A stretch of 64,000 bases of DNA from Candidatus Zixiibacteriota bacterium (GTDB lineage Bacteria > Zixibacteria > MSB-5A5 > GN15 > FEB-12): the NCBI GenBank assembly GCA_024278935.1, contig JAJRSF010000053.1:1-64000 (forward strand). The letters run 5' to 3'. Each line of letters starts with the position of its first letter. The first letter of the stretch is position 1. Shown here piece by piece: positions 16,877 through 25,832 of this stretch. A model generated the notes under the pieces. That model saw only the letters and a program-made list of their open reading frames with translations, was not told where the DNA came from and ran no database searches. The translations under genes and the position numbers were made by a program.

Positions 16877-19231
16877 TTACTGTGTTGGGTTACAATCACA
16901 ATCAAAAGGTATAGGAACGGCACTAAAAATATTGTCAGCGAGGTCTTGTAAGTCAGAAATATCTATGGCTGAATCGCAATTGATATCAGTTTCCTCAAAA
17001 CTTTGTGGTGGTACTCCCGAATTAAATACAAAGTCAACCATTAGAACTAAGTCTGAAATATCAACATTGTCACTTGCGTCATAACTTACATTACCACGAA
17101 GTAACGGAATGCATTCGCACAAGTCACCATAACCATCTGAATCTGTGTCAACTTGTGATGGGTTGTATGTTGTAGGGCAGTTGTCACACCCATCAGGGAA
17201 ACCATCGGTATCAGAATCGATATTGTCATCAAAGCCAGCACAAATATCACAGGCATCACCATAATCATCGCCATCTGTGTCAAGTTGGTTATTATTTGCG
17301 GTAGTTAAACAATTATCACACTCATCACCAATATTATCACTATCTCCATCAAGTTGCAACGGATTTGATGTCCCTAAACAATTATCTGTACAGACAGAAA
17401 CTCCATCACCATCACTGTCGAATTTAAGAGTTTCAATATATGGTAATGTGTTATATGCTGTTACGGTTAGAATAACATCTTCTGTTGCAGAAAGTGTAGG
17501 AGTCGAAATTGTTACAAACCCATTGTCATCTGTATAGGCAGAACCGTAAAGTGTACCGTTAGCATATAAAGCACATAAAGCACCTGGTTCTCCGACTACT
17601 TCAATAGCATAAGTATTACTAAAACAGGAAGGGTGACTGTTAGGATGATTGACTGTCAAAGTAGTTGGTGTAGTAGTACGTACTTGCAGAGATGGGTCGC
17701 CAAAGATAGCATAGAAATCAATATCATGGTTATTTAAATTATATCCAACACTGGCATCCGTATCTTTCATTAACATTAAATGAGATAAAGCACAAAAAGT
17801 TGTAACCTCTCCATTTGCCATTGCAAGTAGAAAAACTTCTCTTGCATGTGGATATAAACTTAAATAAGCAGTTGCCATACCAACTGCAACTGCGCCTGTT
17901 GGTTCTCCAGTATCAGAATGAGTTGCTCGTACCCAACCCTCAGCGTAACTATAGCTTAAAGAAAAATCACCAGTATAACATCCTCCACCAATAATAATAG
18001 GGTACTTATTTTCATTAGTTAAGTGATAGATATTCCCTGTATTATAATGAGGGTTATACCATCCACTAATGTATCCGTGCCCACTTGCATAAATGATAAA
18101 ACCTCTTCCATCATTTATTCCATTCGCAATACCACTAATTAAACTTTCTTCTCCAGCAGTACTAAGTATTTCACCATGATCATAAATCGTATCAATCAAA
18201 CTATAATTTATTGCTTTTAACTTTTCAGGTAGTTCTTTATAGTAAACATGATTGTAGTTATCTTCGTTGTAATAGCCTACGAACATACCTTTTTCTAGCC
18301 AATCACTAGGGAATGGACTTTTTTCGTAGGAAAGTGTTTTGTACATTTGAGTTTCGACATGTCCAATCTCTTGTGCAGTAATTCTACTAACAAATAAGTC
18401 TGAAAATTGATCATTTCCTGTTAATCTCCCATAGCTATTATCGTTGGGGTGTTCGCCTGCGTCATAAGTCGCATGAGGGTAAACAATTTTTTGTGCATCA
18501 CCTACTAGCATCACCCAAGTTAATGCAGGGTTAGCACTATAATAGTTTGTAATATATTGTTTTATCGCAGTTGTATCATTGCCTATTGTACTTACATTTA
18601 CCACCGTTACTTTTAATCCTTTTTGCTCTTTCCATATGATATAATCATCTAAAGCAGAAAGAAACGAGGGGTCAGAAAAAATCAATATTTCTCCAGGTAT
18701 TATATTTGGTGGACTTTGTGTAAATAGATTTTGATAATTTAGATATCTCGTGCGGTATAATTCATCATATTCTTTAACGACATTATTTGGAAAATTGTAA
18801 TAACCTATTTGGTCAAAATTTAGTTCTATTACGAGTTTCTTTACAAGATTTTTATTTAATTCGTTACCATAACCCAAATTTATTTTTATTGAAATACAAG
18901 TAAAATCTCGATGGATATAGGATTCACTTAAAACAACAGTTTCAAAGGAATAAAGAGCTGTGCCAGTATAAATTATAATTTCTTCTTCTAGTTTATTCAA
19001 ATTTATGTTTACATTATTTGGTATTATAATAGCGGTAGTCGCATAAGATAACATATTATCACTTTCAATAGTTTCTACGTCTAAATTATATTCTATAACA
19101 ATATGCTGATTTGTAGACTCAATTAGTGTTGTTGTTAAATAATCCTCTAATCCAAAGCTATAAACATTACTTGATACAGTAATGGTTAGAATTAATATCA
19201 ACCAGATTTTAAAATTTGTTTTGTTAAGCAT
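16877..19231 (-). CDS. Secreted gingipain-like C25 cysteine protease with TSP3 repeats and dockerin
   Basis: 784 residues. Signal peptide at residues 8-25. The peptidase C25 domain includes VMLVGDAQKIVYPHATYDAG and the catalytic pair His385 (YASGHGYISGW) and Cys418 (IIIGGGCYTGDF). After an Ig-like domain (about 520-590), calcium-binding thrombospondin type 3 repeats (DSDGDGVSVCTDNC and three more) run to about residue 700. The C-terminus has two dockerin-like halves (RGNVSYDASDNVDISDLVLMVDFVF and INCDSAIDISDLQDLADNIF). Gingipains normally carry a type IX tail; here a dockerin pair replaces it, so surface attachment may be through a cohesin partner (inference). Ends close to the repeat interval. 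Confidence 0.9.
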   Translation of the reverse strand: MLNKTNFKIWLILILTITVSSNVYSFGLEDYLTTTLIESTNQHIVIEYNLDVETIESDNMLSYATTAIIIPNNVNINLNKLEEEIIIYTGTALYSFETVVLSESYIHRDFTCISIKINLGYGNELNKNLVKKLVIELNFDQIGYYNFPNNVVKEYDELYRTRYLNYQNLFTQSPPNIIPGEILIFSDPSFLSALDDYIIWKEQKGLKVTVVNVSTIGNDTTAIKQYITNYYSANPALTWVMLVGDAQKIVYPHATYDAGEHPNDNSYGRLTGNDQFSDLFVSRITAQEIGHVETQMYKTLSYEKSPFPSDWLEKGMFVGYYNEDNYNHVYYKELPEKLKAINYSLIDTIYDHGEILSTAGEESLISGIANGINDGRGFIIYASGHGYISGWYNPHYNTGNIYHLTNENKYPIIIGGGCYTGDFSLSYSYAEGWVRATHSDTGEPTGAVAVGMATAYLSLYPHAREVFLLAMANGEVTTFCALSHLMLMKDTDASVGYNLNNHDIDFYAIFGDPSLQVRTTTPTTLTVNHPNSHPSCFSNTYAIEVVGEPGALCALYANGTLYGSAYTDDNGFVTISTPTLSATEDVILTVTAYNTLPYIETLKFDSDGDGVSVCTDNCLGTSNPLQLDGDSDNIGDECDNCLTTANNNQLDTDGDDYGDACDICAGFDDNIDSDTDGFPDGCDNCPTTYNPSQVDTDSDGYGDLCECIPLLRGNVSYDASDNVDISDLVLMVDFVFNSGVPPQSFEETDINCDSAIDISDLQDLADNIFSAVPIPFDCDCNPTQ

Positions 19232-19321
19232 AGTTCCTCCGTCTTTTAAAAGTTGTTTAAGCTTGTATAAATAAGATATGGAAAATATCCTGAATTGTCA
19301 ATGATTGAGAGGCTGATGTGA

Positions 19322-19580
19322 TACTTGAGCCGTAGTCAAGCCCGGGATGATATTGGGGGAGACTGAATTAACATTGCATTTAAGAAAACAACAATGTTGG
19401 GTACTGGATCAAGTCCAGGATGACATATGAGTGAGGGGATGACATTTGGGAGTGAGTTGACATCAATAGCATACTTCGACAAGCTCAGTATGACAATTAT
19501 ACTGGATTCCCAGTCAAGCTGGGAATGACATTGGGGGAGTGATATTAGTGAAACATACTTCGACTCCGCTCAGCATGACT
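19322..19580. repeat. Cluster of five REP-like palindromic units
   Basis: Units at about 19322-19352, 19400-19425, 19471-19494, 19501-19530 and 19557-19580, most ending in ATGACA or a near variant. The fourth is a clean palindrome TTCCCAG TCAAG CTGGGAA; the third and fifth are CTTCGACAAGCTCAGTATGA and CTTCGACTCCGCTCAGCATG, words I recall as scattered intergenic repeats in many genomes. They fill most of the 404-base gap 19232-19635, which has no gene. Confidence 0.7.
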
Positions 19581-19597
19581 GATTTATAATATTTTTG

Positions 19598-19625
19598 TTG
19601 CATCTTTTGGCTAATTTTGTACTAT
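19598..19625 (+). promoter_or_regulatory. Promoter of ccmA
   Basis: TTGCAT (19598-19603), 16-base spacer, TACTAT (19620-19625). The predicted start of transcription is only a few bases before the ATG at 19636 and no Shine-Dalgarno precedes it, so the messenger could be leaderless. Confidence 0.5.
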
Positions 19626-19635
19626 AACCGTCATT

Positions 19636-20250
19636 ATGTACAAACTAACTGTTGAAAATTTAGGTAAGCGGTTTGGTGCCAGAAAAGTATTCTCGAAAAT
19701 CAATTTCGATTTACAAACTGGTGACTCAATAGCCATTGTCGGCTCTAACGGGTCGGGTAAATCGACGCTTCTCAAAGTCATTTTATCGCTCTTAGTTCCG
19801 AGTAAAGGAACGGTCGTCTACAACGATAATGGCAGAGTATTAGACGACGATAATTTCCGTTCATATATTTCATTTGTCTCCCCATATTTAAACCTGTATG
19901 ACCATCTTACCGCTGAAGAAAATTTAGTATTTTTTGCGACGGTTTCAGGCTTCAACGTAACCGGGAAAGAGATAAATTCTCTTTTGGCAAAAGTAGGTCT
20001 TGAGGGAAGAGGTTTTGATTATGTCATGGAGTATTCATCGGGGATGAAACAGCGTTTGAAATATGCCGTGGCACTTTTAAAGAAGCCTGAGTTTTTGTTT
20101 CTCGACGAGCCAACATCGAATTTGGATGACGACGGTAAAAAAATTGTTTTTGATATTGTTGAAGAGTACCGCAAAGATGCTATCATATTAATAGCGACCA
20201 ACGAAAAAGAGGAGTACGATCTTGCAAAAAACATCGTCCGGCTTACTTAG
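19636..20250 (+). CDS. ccmA: CcmA-like heme exporter ATPase
   Basis: 204 residues, the short length typical of CcmA. It has Walker A GSNGSGKST (about 36-44), the signature region YSSGMKQRLKYAVALL in place of canonical LSGGQ, Walker B LFLDEPTSNLD, and the switch residue as Asn in IATNEKEE, as in CcmA proteins. It forms the ABC unit with CcmB that drives release of heme-loaded CcmE in the periplasm. The gene overlaps ccmB by 29 bases and starts the ccmABCDEF cluster. No Shine-Dalgarno is visible. Confidence 0.88.
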   Translation: MYKLTVENLGKRFGARKVFSKINFDLQTGDSIAIVGSNGSGKSTLLKVILSLLVPSKGTVVYNDNGRVLDDDNFRSYISFVSPYLNLYDHLTAEENLVFFATVSGFNVTGKEINSLLAKVGLEGRGFDYVMEYSSGMKQRLKYAVALLKKPEFLFLDEPTSNLDDDGKKIVFDIVEEYRKDAIILIATNEKEEYDLAKNIVRLT

Positions 20251-20905
20251 TCGATCTCTTGCCGTTTATTTCAAAGACCTTCGTTTGGAACTTCGTACCA
20301 AAAATGCTTTGAACGCAATTCTGATGTTTGGCGTTACGACTCTCACAGTTGTATCGTTCTCATTAGGGCAGAGCGGATTATCACCAAAACTGATGTCGGC
20401 ACTTTTTTGGATAATCATGTTTTTCTCCGCAATGTCAGGCTTAGCCCAAACATTTATCAGAGAAGAAGAGACGGGAACATCGTTGATTCTTAATTTAACA
20501 GCTGAACCAAATTCTATATATATTGGAAAATTATTATTTAATCTCACCCTACTTATCACGATGACATCAATAATCACCCCGATGTTTTTCATCTTTACCG
20601 ATGCACCTACCGGAAATATTTTGCCGTTCATTGTCATATTAGTCTTAGGGATTCTTGGATTGGTATCAGCGACAACTTTAGTGGCGGCGATAATTTCGAA
20701 AGCATCTGTGAAGGGTGCATTATTTGCTGTTGTATCATTTCCAATTCTAATGGTCTTATTAATGGTTTTAGTCGGGGCAACTGAAAAAATATTTGACAAT
20801 CAAAACCTTGCTGCGGCATCGTCGGATATTCAGTTTTTAATCGCCTATGTCGTTGTTATGACTACCATTTCACTCCTGTTATTCAAGTTTGTCTGGCGGG
20901 AATAA
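20222..20905 (+). CDS. ccmB: CcmB-like heme exporter permease
   Basis: 227 residues from a TTG start inside the end of ccmA. Six membrane segments; the N-terminal block LAVYFKDLRLELRTKNALNAILMFG and the WIIMFFSAMSGLAQTFIREEETGT segment are diagnostic for CcmB. Membrane half of the CcmAB transporter. The translational overlap implies coupling. About 109 bases then separate it from ccmC, where a separate promoter is visible. Confidence 0.9.
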   Translation: MQKTSSGLLSRSLAVYFKDLRLELRTKNALNAILMFGVTTLTVVSFSLGQSGLSPKLMSALFWIIMFFSAMSGLAQTFIREEETGTSLILNLTAEPNSIYIGKLLFNLTLLITMTSIITPMFFIFTDAPTGNILPFIVILVLGILGLVSATTLVAAIISKASVKGALFAVVSFPILMVLLMVLVGATEKIFDNQNLAAASSDIQFLIAYVVVMTTISLLLFKFVWRE

Positions 20906-20948
20906 AAATAAAAAGCTTGTGAAAAAAAGACCAATCTCCTGAATTTTG

Positions 20949-20976
20949 TTGCTTTTTTAAAATTGGGTTGTATAAT
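20949..20976 (+). promoter_or_regulatory. Promoter before ccmC
   Basis: TTGCTT (20949-20954), 16-base spacer, TATAAT (20971-20976) in the gap between ccmB and ccmC. It could give ccmCDEF transcription independent of ccmAB. Confidence 0.5.
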
Positions 20977-21014
20977 GGTTTACAAGGATAATGAATGTTT
21001 GGAGAAATTGAAAG

Positions 21015-21737
21015 ATGTGGTATAAGTTAGTATTATTTGTCTTAATGTCTATAATGATTTACTTCTCATTTGAGTTGCCAGCACCTCAGCAACAGATAGG
21101 AGAATCAAGCAGGATTTTCTATTATCATATCCCACAGGCATGGATTTGCGTGATCGCATTTGCGATGTCAATGTTTTATGCTATCCAATATTTATCTGGT
21201 ATCTGTTTTAAAGTAAAATGGTTTATGAATATTCCATATTTAACAATATCCAAAGGTGAGCCTAGACAATTAAAATATGACGACAAAGCGATGATTGCTG
21301 CAAAGCTCGGTTTTATCTTTTGTGTTTTAGCAACAGTAACTGGGGCAATGTTTGCCAAAGTTACTTGGGGCATGTATTGGAACTGGGATCCTCGGCAAAC
21401 ATCAATCTTTATTCTACTTCTAATATATGGAGCCTATTTTGCTTTACGTGGTGCTATTGAAATCGAGGAAAAACGAGCTGCTTTGTCAGCAGTATATTCT
21501 ATCTTTGCCTTTGTGACAGTACCGTTTCTGATATTTATAGTTCCTCGTATGGTACCAACGCTACATCCGAATGATTCTATTATAAGTGAAGATTTAAAGT
21601 TTAATGTTGAAGGTGCTATCTCATTAGTTTTCTTCTCATCTTTAGCACTATTTACCGTATTATATATTTGGTTATTTAATATTGGAGTTCGAGTACAACT
21701 CCTTGTAAGAAAGAAATTAGAACAGGAGGATTTATAG
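21015..21737 (+). CDS. ccmC: CcmC-like heme-handling protein
   Basis: 240 residues, six membrane helices, with the tryptophan-rich heme motif WGMYWNWDPRQTS and flanking histidines (YYHIPQAWICV, MVPTLHPND). CcmC loads heme onto CcmE in the periplasm. The length and motif match CcmC rather than the larger CcsA. It is followed directly by a tiny ccmD ORF (start ATG one base after the TAG), then ccmE and ccmF. Confidence 0.92.
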   Translation: MWYKLVLFVLMSIMIYFSFELPAPQQQIGESSRIFYYHIPQAWICVIAFAMSMFYAIQYLSGICFKVKWFMNIPYLTISKGEPRQLKYDDKAMIAAKLGFIFCVLATVTGAMFAKVTWGMYWNWDPRQTSIFILLLIYGAYFALRGAIEIEEKRAALSAVYSIFAFVTVPFLIFIVPRMVPTLHPNDSIISEDLKFNVEGAISLVFFSSLALFTVLYIWLFNIGVRVQLLVRKKLEQEDL

Positions 21738-21851
21738 ATGGAAGGCAATTATATTGTTATGGTTGTGACACTAATAGTTTGGGTAGGTCTCTTTACCTTT
21801 ATTTTTGGTGTTGATAAGAAAGTAAAAAAACTTGAGGAGAAGTCGCGATGA
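21738..21851 (+). CDS. ccmD: CcmD-like small membrane protein (37 residues)
   Basis: Short ORF between ccmC and ccmE: one membrane helix (YIVMVVTLIVWVGLFTFIFG) followed by a basic and acidic tail VDKKVKKLEEKSR. Size, topology and position match CcmD, which links CcmC and CcmE. It has an AGGAGG ribosome site just upstream, and its own tail codes for the GAGGAG site of ccmE. The stop overlaps the ccmE start (ATGA). Confidence 0.85.
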   Translation: MEGNYIVMVVTLIVWVGLFTFIFGVDKKVKKLEEKSR

Positions 21852-22288
21852 CTGCAAAATATATTATTGGCGGTGTTATTGTATTAGTCTTTATGATTTG
21901 GGGAGCGACTGCATTTTTGGATACTACTATTCAGTATGTATCAATTGACAAAGCAAAGAATACAACCAAGATGGTTCAGGTCATGGGAAAAATTGATTTT
22001 GATACAAAAAAATATGATGCTGAGAATTCACGTTTAGAATTTGCTGTCTATGATGCCGAAGCTGAATCAATGGTCGGTGCTGCTACTATGAATGTTGTTT
22101 ATCATGGTGTTGTACCGGGTAATTTTGACCAAGCTACATCGGTAGTGCTTAAAGGCAGAACAGAAGGTGATACTTTTGTTGTCGATCAAATGTTAGTGAA
22201 ATGCCCTTCAAAATATCAAGGTGAAGATGGCGAAGAATTTCAGGATATGGAAAAACACAACGAAGCCGTTGGAGAAACCGGAGTTTAA
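21848..22288 (+). CDS. ccmE: CcmE heme chaperone, cysteine (CxxxY) variant
   Basis: 146 residues. One N-terminal anchor (YIIGGVIVLVFMIWGATAF) and an OB-fold periplasmic domain. The heme-attachment motif, HxxxY in the E. coli protein, is here CPSKY (Cys119, Tyr123). Replacement of the histidine by cysteine is an established variant in Desulfovibrio and archaea, associated with Ccm systems lacking CcmG and CcmH (System I*). No ccmG or ccmH is present after ccmF here, in agreement. The C-terminus ends in an acidic tail. Coupled to ccmD by ATGA. Confidence 0.9.
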   Translation: MTAKYIIGGVIVLVFMIWGATAFLDTTIQYVSIDKAKNTTKMVQVMGKIDFDTKKYDAENSRLEFAVYDAEAESMVGAATMNVVYHGVVPGNFDQATSVVLKGRTEGDTFVVDQMLVKCPSKYQGEDGEEFQDMEKHNEAVGETGV

Positions 22289-22291
22289 TAA

Positions 22292-24790
22292 ATGGCACCA
22301 AATGTTCCTGGCGATCTGCTTATATATATCGGATTTGCCCTCAATGTAATGGTCGGGATTTTTTTCCTCTTAATTGCAAAAGGTAAAAATGAATATGAAA
22401 ATCTTGCAATAAAGTTGTACACCGTTTTTACTGTTGTCATTACGATGGCAACAGTTTATTTGTCTTACCTTTTCTTTTCTGAAACGTATGTTGTTTCGTA
22501 TGTCTATAACTATTCTGATAGAGCCTTACCATTCTTCTATACGCTCTCCGCGCTCTGGGGTGGACAAGAAGGAACCTATCTTTTATGGCTCATGATGAAC
22601 TGTTACTTTGGATTTATCTTAATTAAAAAAGGTGGAATCTATCGTAACGTAAGCATGGTGATTTATTCAGTAGTAAATCTGTTCTTCTTATTCCTCTTAG
22701 TAAAACTTTCACCATTCGCTTTGCTCAACGGTTATCCTCCTGATGGAGCAGGTTTAAATCCATTGCTTCAAAACCCATGGATGGTGATTCATCCTCCAGT
22801 TATATTTATCGGCTATTCACTTGCTGCGGTACCATTCTCGTACGCGATGTCGGCACTAATTCTAAATGATTTTTCGTCATGGGTAAAAAAAGCATTTCCA
22901 TGGGCAGCGATCACTGCCTTTATGCTTGCTGCCGGTAATATCTTAGGTGGCTACTGGGCGTACATCACATTAGGATGGGGGGGGTTCTGGGCATGGGATC
23001 CGGTTGAAAATTCATCGTTTATCCCTTGGTTTATATCGCTCGCTTTTATACATGGAATGATAATTGAAAAACGAACCGGTGCGTTGCGGAAAACGAATCT
23101 GCTGATGTCATCGTTTGTATTTGTCTTAGTAATCTATGGTACCTTTTTAACACGAAGTGGAGTGCTTGCTGATTTCTCGGTACATAGTTTTGTAGATTTA
23201 GGGATTAATCAGTATCTTGTATTCTTCTTAGTGCTGTATATTCTTATGACGCTGGCATTCTTTGTCAGAAATAAAATCAATTATATTTTAGCCGGTGCGT
23301 TGGTTGGGGCATTTGGTTTGACGACATTTTTCACCGGCGGAAATCAGTATGTCGGTATGCTAATTGTCACGTATGTACTAGCGAACTTAGTTATACTTAT
23401 TCCGCAACAGGATGAGATTGGTAATACGCCGATTTCGTATAATATCTTCCATAAAGAATTTGTCGCTTTTGGTGGCATGGCACTACTGTTTCTTTTCTCG
23501 GTAATTGTCTTGTTCTGGACATCACTTCCTATCCTAACAAACATCTTTACCGATACTCCTCGTGCGGCTGATCTGTCTACCTACAATACCTTTGCGGCAC
23601 CGTTTGCGGTGATATATGCTTTACTTCTGGCAGTTGCTCCATTTACAACCTACAACTCGATTAAGATTGAAAACTGGCAAACCAAACTTGGCATAGCGGC
23701 AGGTGGTTCGTTGGCGATAGGCTTTGGTCTGTTCCATTTTGTGCTAGGTGCGACGATTATGTTTGCGACAATATTTGCTATTGTTGTCACAACGCTTGCT
23801 ATGTATATGCAAAATAAAGAATTTTTAAAAGATATGATGATTCCTTTGGGAGGAGCAATTCTGACTGTTGCCTATTCGATGTATGTCGGAGTAGAGAACT
23901 ATCTCTTTCTCTTGTTCTTTGCTGTAGCGGTTATGATGTCGATGAGTAATTTGATTTCACTCATACGAAATATGTCATCATGGAAAACTATCGGAGCTCA
24001 AATTTCTCATCTTGGTTTTGGTATTATGATTATTGGAATCTTGGCTTCGTCGGCTTTTACTACCAATGAAAAATTAGTTATTCCTCGTGACGGAAGCGAT
24101 GATGCTTTCGGCTTGAATGTTGCGTACCTTGGTATGGAGCATGAAATTGATTTCCCTCAAAATGCTTTGATACTAAAAGTAACCAAAGGGAACAGCACTT
24201 ATAATGCTGATCCACAATATTACTTCTCGAATAAGCTGCAAGGGTATATGAAAAAACCGTATGTCGATAAGCATCTGTTATACGATCTATATTTTTCACC
24301 TGAACAAATTCAGGAAAACAATCGTCAAAGCAATGCTTTGATTCTCAAAAAAGGTATCGCAACTGAAATTGGTGGGTTCCACTTTACTTTTTCTGATTAT
24401 GTAATGACACAAGATGAAGTTGAAGGGAACCATGACCATGAACATTCCGGTATGACGGTTCTTGCTAATATAAGTGTGACCAAAGATGGTACGACCTTTG
24501 ATATTGCTCCGGCGATTTCTATGGTCTCTCATGGTACTCACTCTGAGACGATTGACAAACCTGCCACCTTAGGAACAAACTCACAACTTCTGGTTTCTAT
24601 CGATCAGATATTAGCCGACCAAGATGCGGTTTCTCTCAGGATTCCCGGGCTGACATCATCGGGTCCGGTTGACAGACTTATTTTGGATATCGCCAAAAAA
24701 CCGATTATCAATTTAGTATGGGTTGGTACGACACTGATTCTGATTGGTGCCTTAGTAGTTTACTACCGTCGTAAAGACGAAATTGTATAA
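22292..24790 (+). CDS. ccmF: CcmF-like cytochrome c heme lyase component
   Basis: 832 residues, about 15 membrane helices. It has the heme-handling WWD motif WGGFWAWDPVENSSFIPW, the earlier GGQEGTYLLW segment and PWMVIHPPVIFIGYS with a conserved histidine. A periplasmic domain near residues 590-790 precedes the last helix. CcmF receives heme from CcmE and ligates it to apocytochrome c. Three bases separate it from ccmE and a hairpin terminator follows. With no CcmH nearby, CcmF may act without the usual CcmH partner. Confidence 0.95.
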   Translation: MAPNVPGDLLIYIGFALNVMVGIFFLLIAKGKNEYENLAIKLYTVFTVVITMATVYLSYLFFSETYVVSYVYNYSDRALPFFYTLSALWGGQEGTYLLWLMMNCYFGFILIKKGGIYRNVSMVIYSVVNLFFLFLLVKLSPFALLNGYPPDGAGLNPLLQNPWMVIHPPVIFIGYSLAAVPFSYAMSALILNDFSSWVKKAFPWAAITAFMLAAGNILGGYWAYITLGWGGFWAWDPVENSSFIPWFISLAFIHGMIIEKRTGALRKTNLLMSSFVFVLVIYGTFLTRSGVLADFSVHSFVDLGINQYLVFFLVLYILMTLAFFVRNKINYILAGALVGAFGLTTFFTGGNQYVGMLIVTYVLANLVILIPQQDEIGNTPISYNIFHKEFVAFGGMALLFLFSVIVLFWTSLPILTNIFTDTPRAADLSTYNTFAAPFAVIYALLLAVAPFTTYNSIKIENWQTKLGIAAGGSLAIGFGLFHFVLGATIMFATIFAIVVTTLAMYMQNKEFLKDMMIPLGGAILTVAYSMYVGVENYLFLLFFAVAVMMSMSNLISLIRNMSSWKTIGAQISHLGFGIMIIGILASSAFTTNEKLVIPRDGSDDAFGLNVAYLGMEHEIDFPQNALILKVTKGNSTYNADPQYYFSNKLQGYMKKPYVDKHLLYDLYFSPEQIQENNRQSNALILKKGIATEIGGFHFTFSDYVMTQDEVEGNHDHEHSGMTVLANISVTKDGTTFDIAPAISMVSHGTHSETIDKPATLGTNSQLLVSIDQILADQDAVSLRIPGLTSSGPVDRLILDIAKKPIINLVWVGTTLILIGALVVYYRRKDEIV

Positions 24791-24802
24791 AACAAACTCT
24801 TT

Positions 24803-24836
24803 ATCTCTCGGTGATTAAATATCACCGAGAGATTTT
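24803..24836 (+). terminator. Terminator after ccmF
   Basis: ATCTCTCGGTGAT (24803-24815) pairs with ATCACCGAGAGAT (24821-24833), loop TAAAT, followed by a short T-run. It ends the ccm operon. Confidence 0.7.
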
Positions 24837-24850
24837 CCGATATAAACAGT

Positions 24851-25684
24851 ATGAACGAAATTATTCTTACAACTCTTCTGATTCTCATTGCAGTGATTTC
24901 GCTAGTCGCCAAACAGGTTCCATTTGACCCTATGTCCGGTATTGTTGAAGTAGATGTACTCATCGATGGGCATATCTCGGGTAAGTTTGGAATTGACACC
25001 GGTGCCGATCGGTTCTATCTGCATAGACAATTTGCCTTAGATAATAATATAGAGCTGCTACAAACTTTTGGTCAGCGAAATATTCAAGGTGTCGACGGTT
25101 CAACAAAAGCGATGGCAGCATCGATAAAGTCGCTTGAGATTTCTGGTGATATAGAGCTTGAAAATTTGAGTGCAACTGTCGTAGATATTTCGCAACTGAG
25201 CCATGGGGGAGAACCTCCTGATGGTCTGATTGGTTTTCAGATTTTAAAAGAGTTTTATGTCTCAATAGACTATCCTAATAAATTACTGGAACTATCAAAA
25301 GATGAACCTAGTTTTTTAAGCGGCAAAAGGTACACCGAGATTTCTTTTTCGCAATATAGTCATTTGATTCTTGTTGATGTTGTCATCAATGATGAGTTGA
25401 CCGTTCCGATGCTTTTAGATTACTGTGCATCGTATACGACAATTACTCCAAAGGTCGCCGAACAACTTGAGATTCCAAAACGGATAGACAGAAAAGCGAT
25501 TATAAAGTCTATCAATATTGAGGGAGTTGAGGCTACCGATGTCTGGGCATATGTTTCTGATTTAAGTGAGTTCAAAAGGTCGACGCCGAGAGCAAAATTC
25601 GAGGGAATTATCGGTGGGACTTTTTTGCAGAACTTTAATGTTACAGTAGATTATGCAAACAAAAAGATTTATATTCGTGATTGA
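24851..25684 (+). CDS. Membrane-anchored retropepsin-like protein with two aspartyl-protease domains, second degenerate
   Basis: 277 residues. A hydrophobic N-terminus (IILTTLLILIAVISLV) is a signal anchor. The first domain (about 30-140) has the active-site triad DTGAD (Asp49-Thr50-Gly51) and fits the clan AA aspartyl protease fold. The second domain (about 170-277) repeats the fold but has DYCAS (Asp190-Tyr191-Cys192) where DTGAS is expected, keeping the Asp but losing Thr-Gly. Bacterial retropepsin-like proteins usually dimerise; here the two halves are fused, as in pepsins, but one half is probably impaired. Substrate unknown; likely periplasmic. Confidence 0.8.
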   Translation: MNEIILTTLLILIAVISLVAKQVPFDPMSGIVEVDVLIDGHISGKFGIDTGADRFYLHRQFALDNNIELLQTFGQRNIQGVDGSTKAMAASIKSLEISGDIELENLSATVVDISQLSHGGEPPDGLIGFQILKEFYVSIDYPNKLLELSKDEPSFLSGKRYTEISFSQYSHLILVDVVINDELTVPMLLDYCASYTTITPKVAEQLEIPKRIDRKAIIKSINIEGVEATDVWAYVSDLSEFKRSTPRAKFEGIIGGTFLQNFNVTVDYANKKIYIRD

Positions 25685-25832
25685 AATTTAATTATACATT
25701 CAACTGCTTGAAACGTATTATATATATACCATATTACCGAATTTACTTGTTTTCCAACTTGGAAGCCGTACCTTTTAAATATTCATGGGCTACTAAAAAT
25801 TTAAAAATAAAATCATATAAGGTTAAAAAAGT

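Noticed and set aside
19322-19580. CRISPR array
   Set aside because: Units are palindromes of unequal sequence and spacing, not identical direct repeats with uniform spacers, and no cas genes are nearby.
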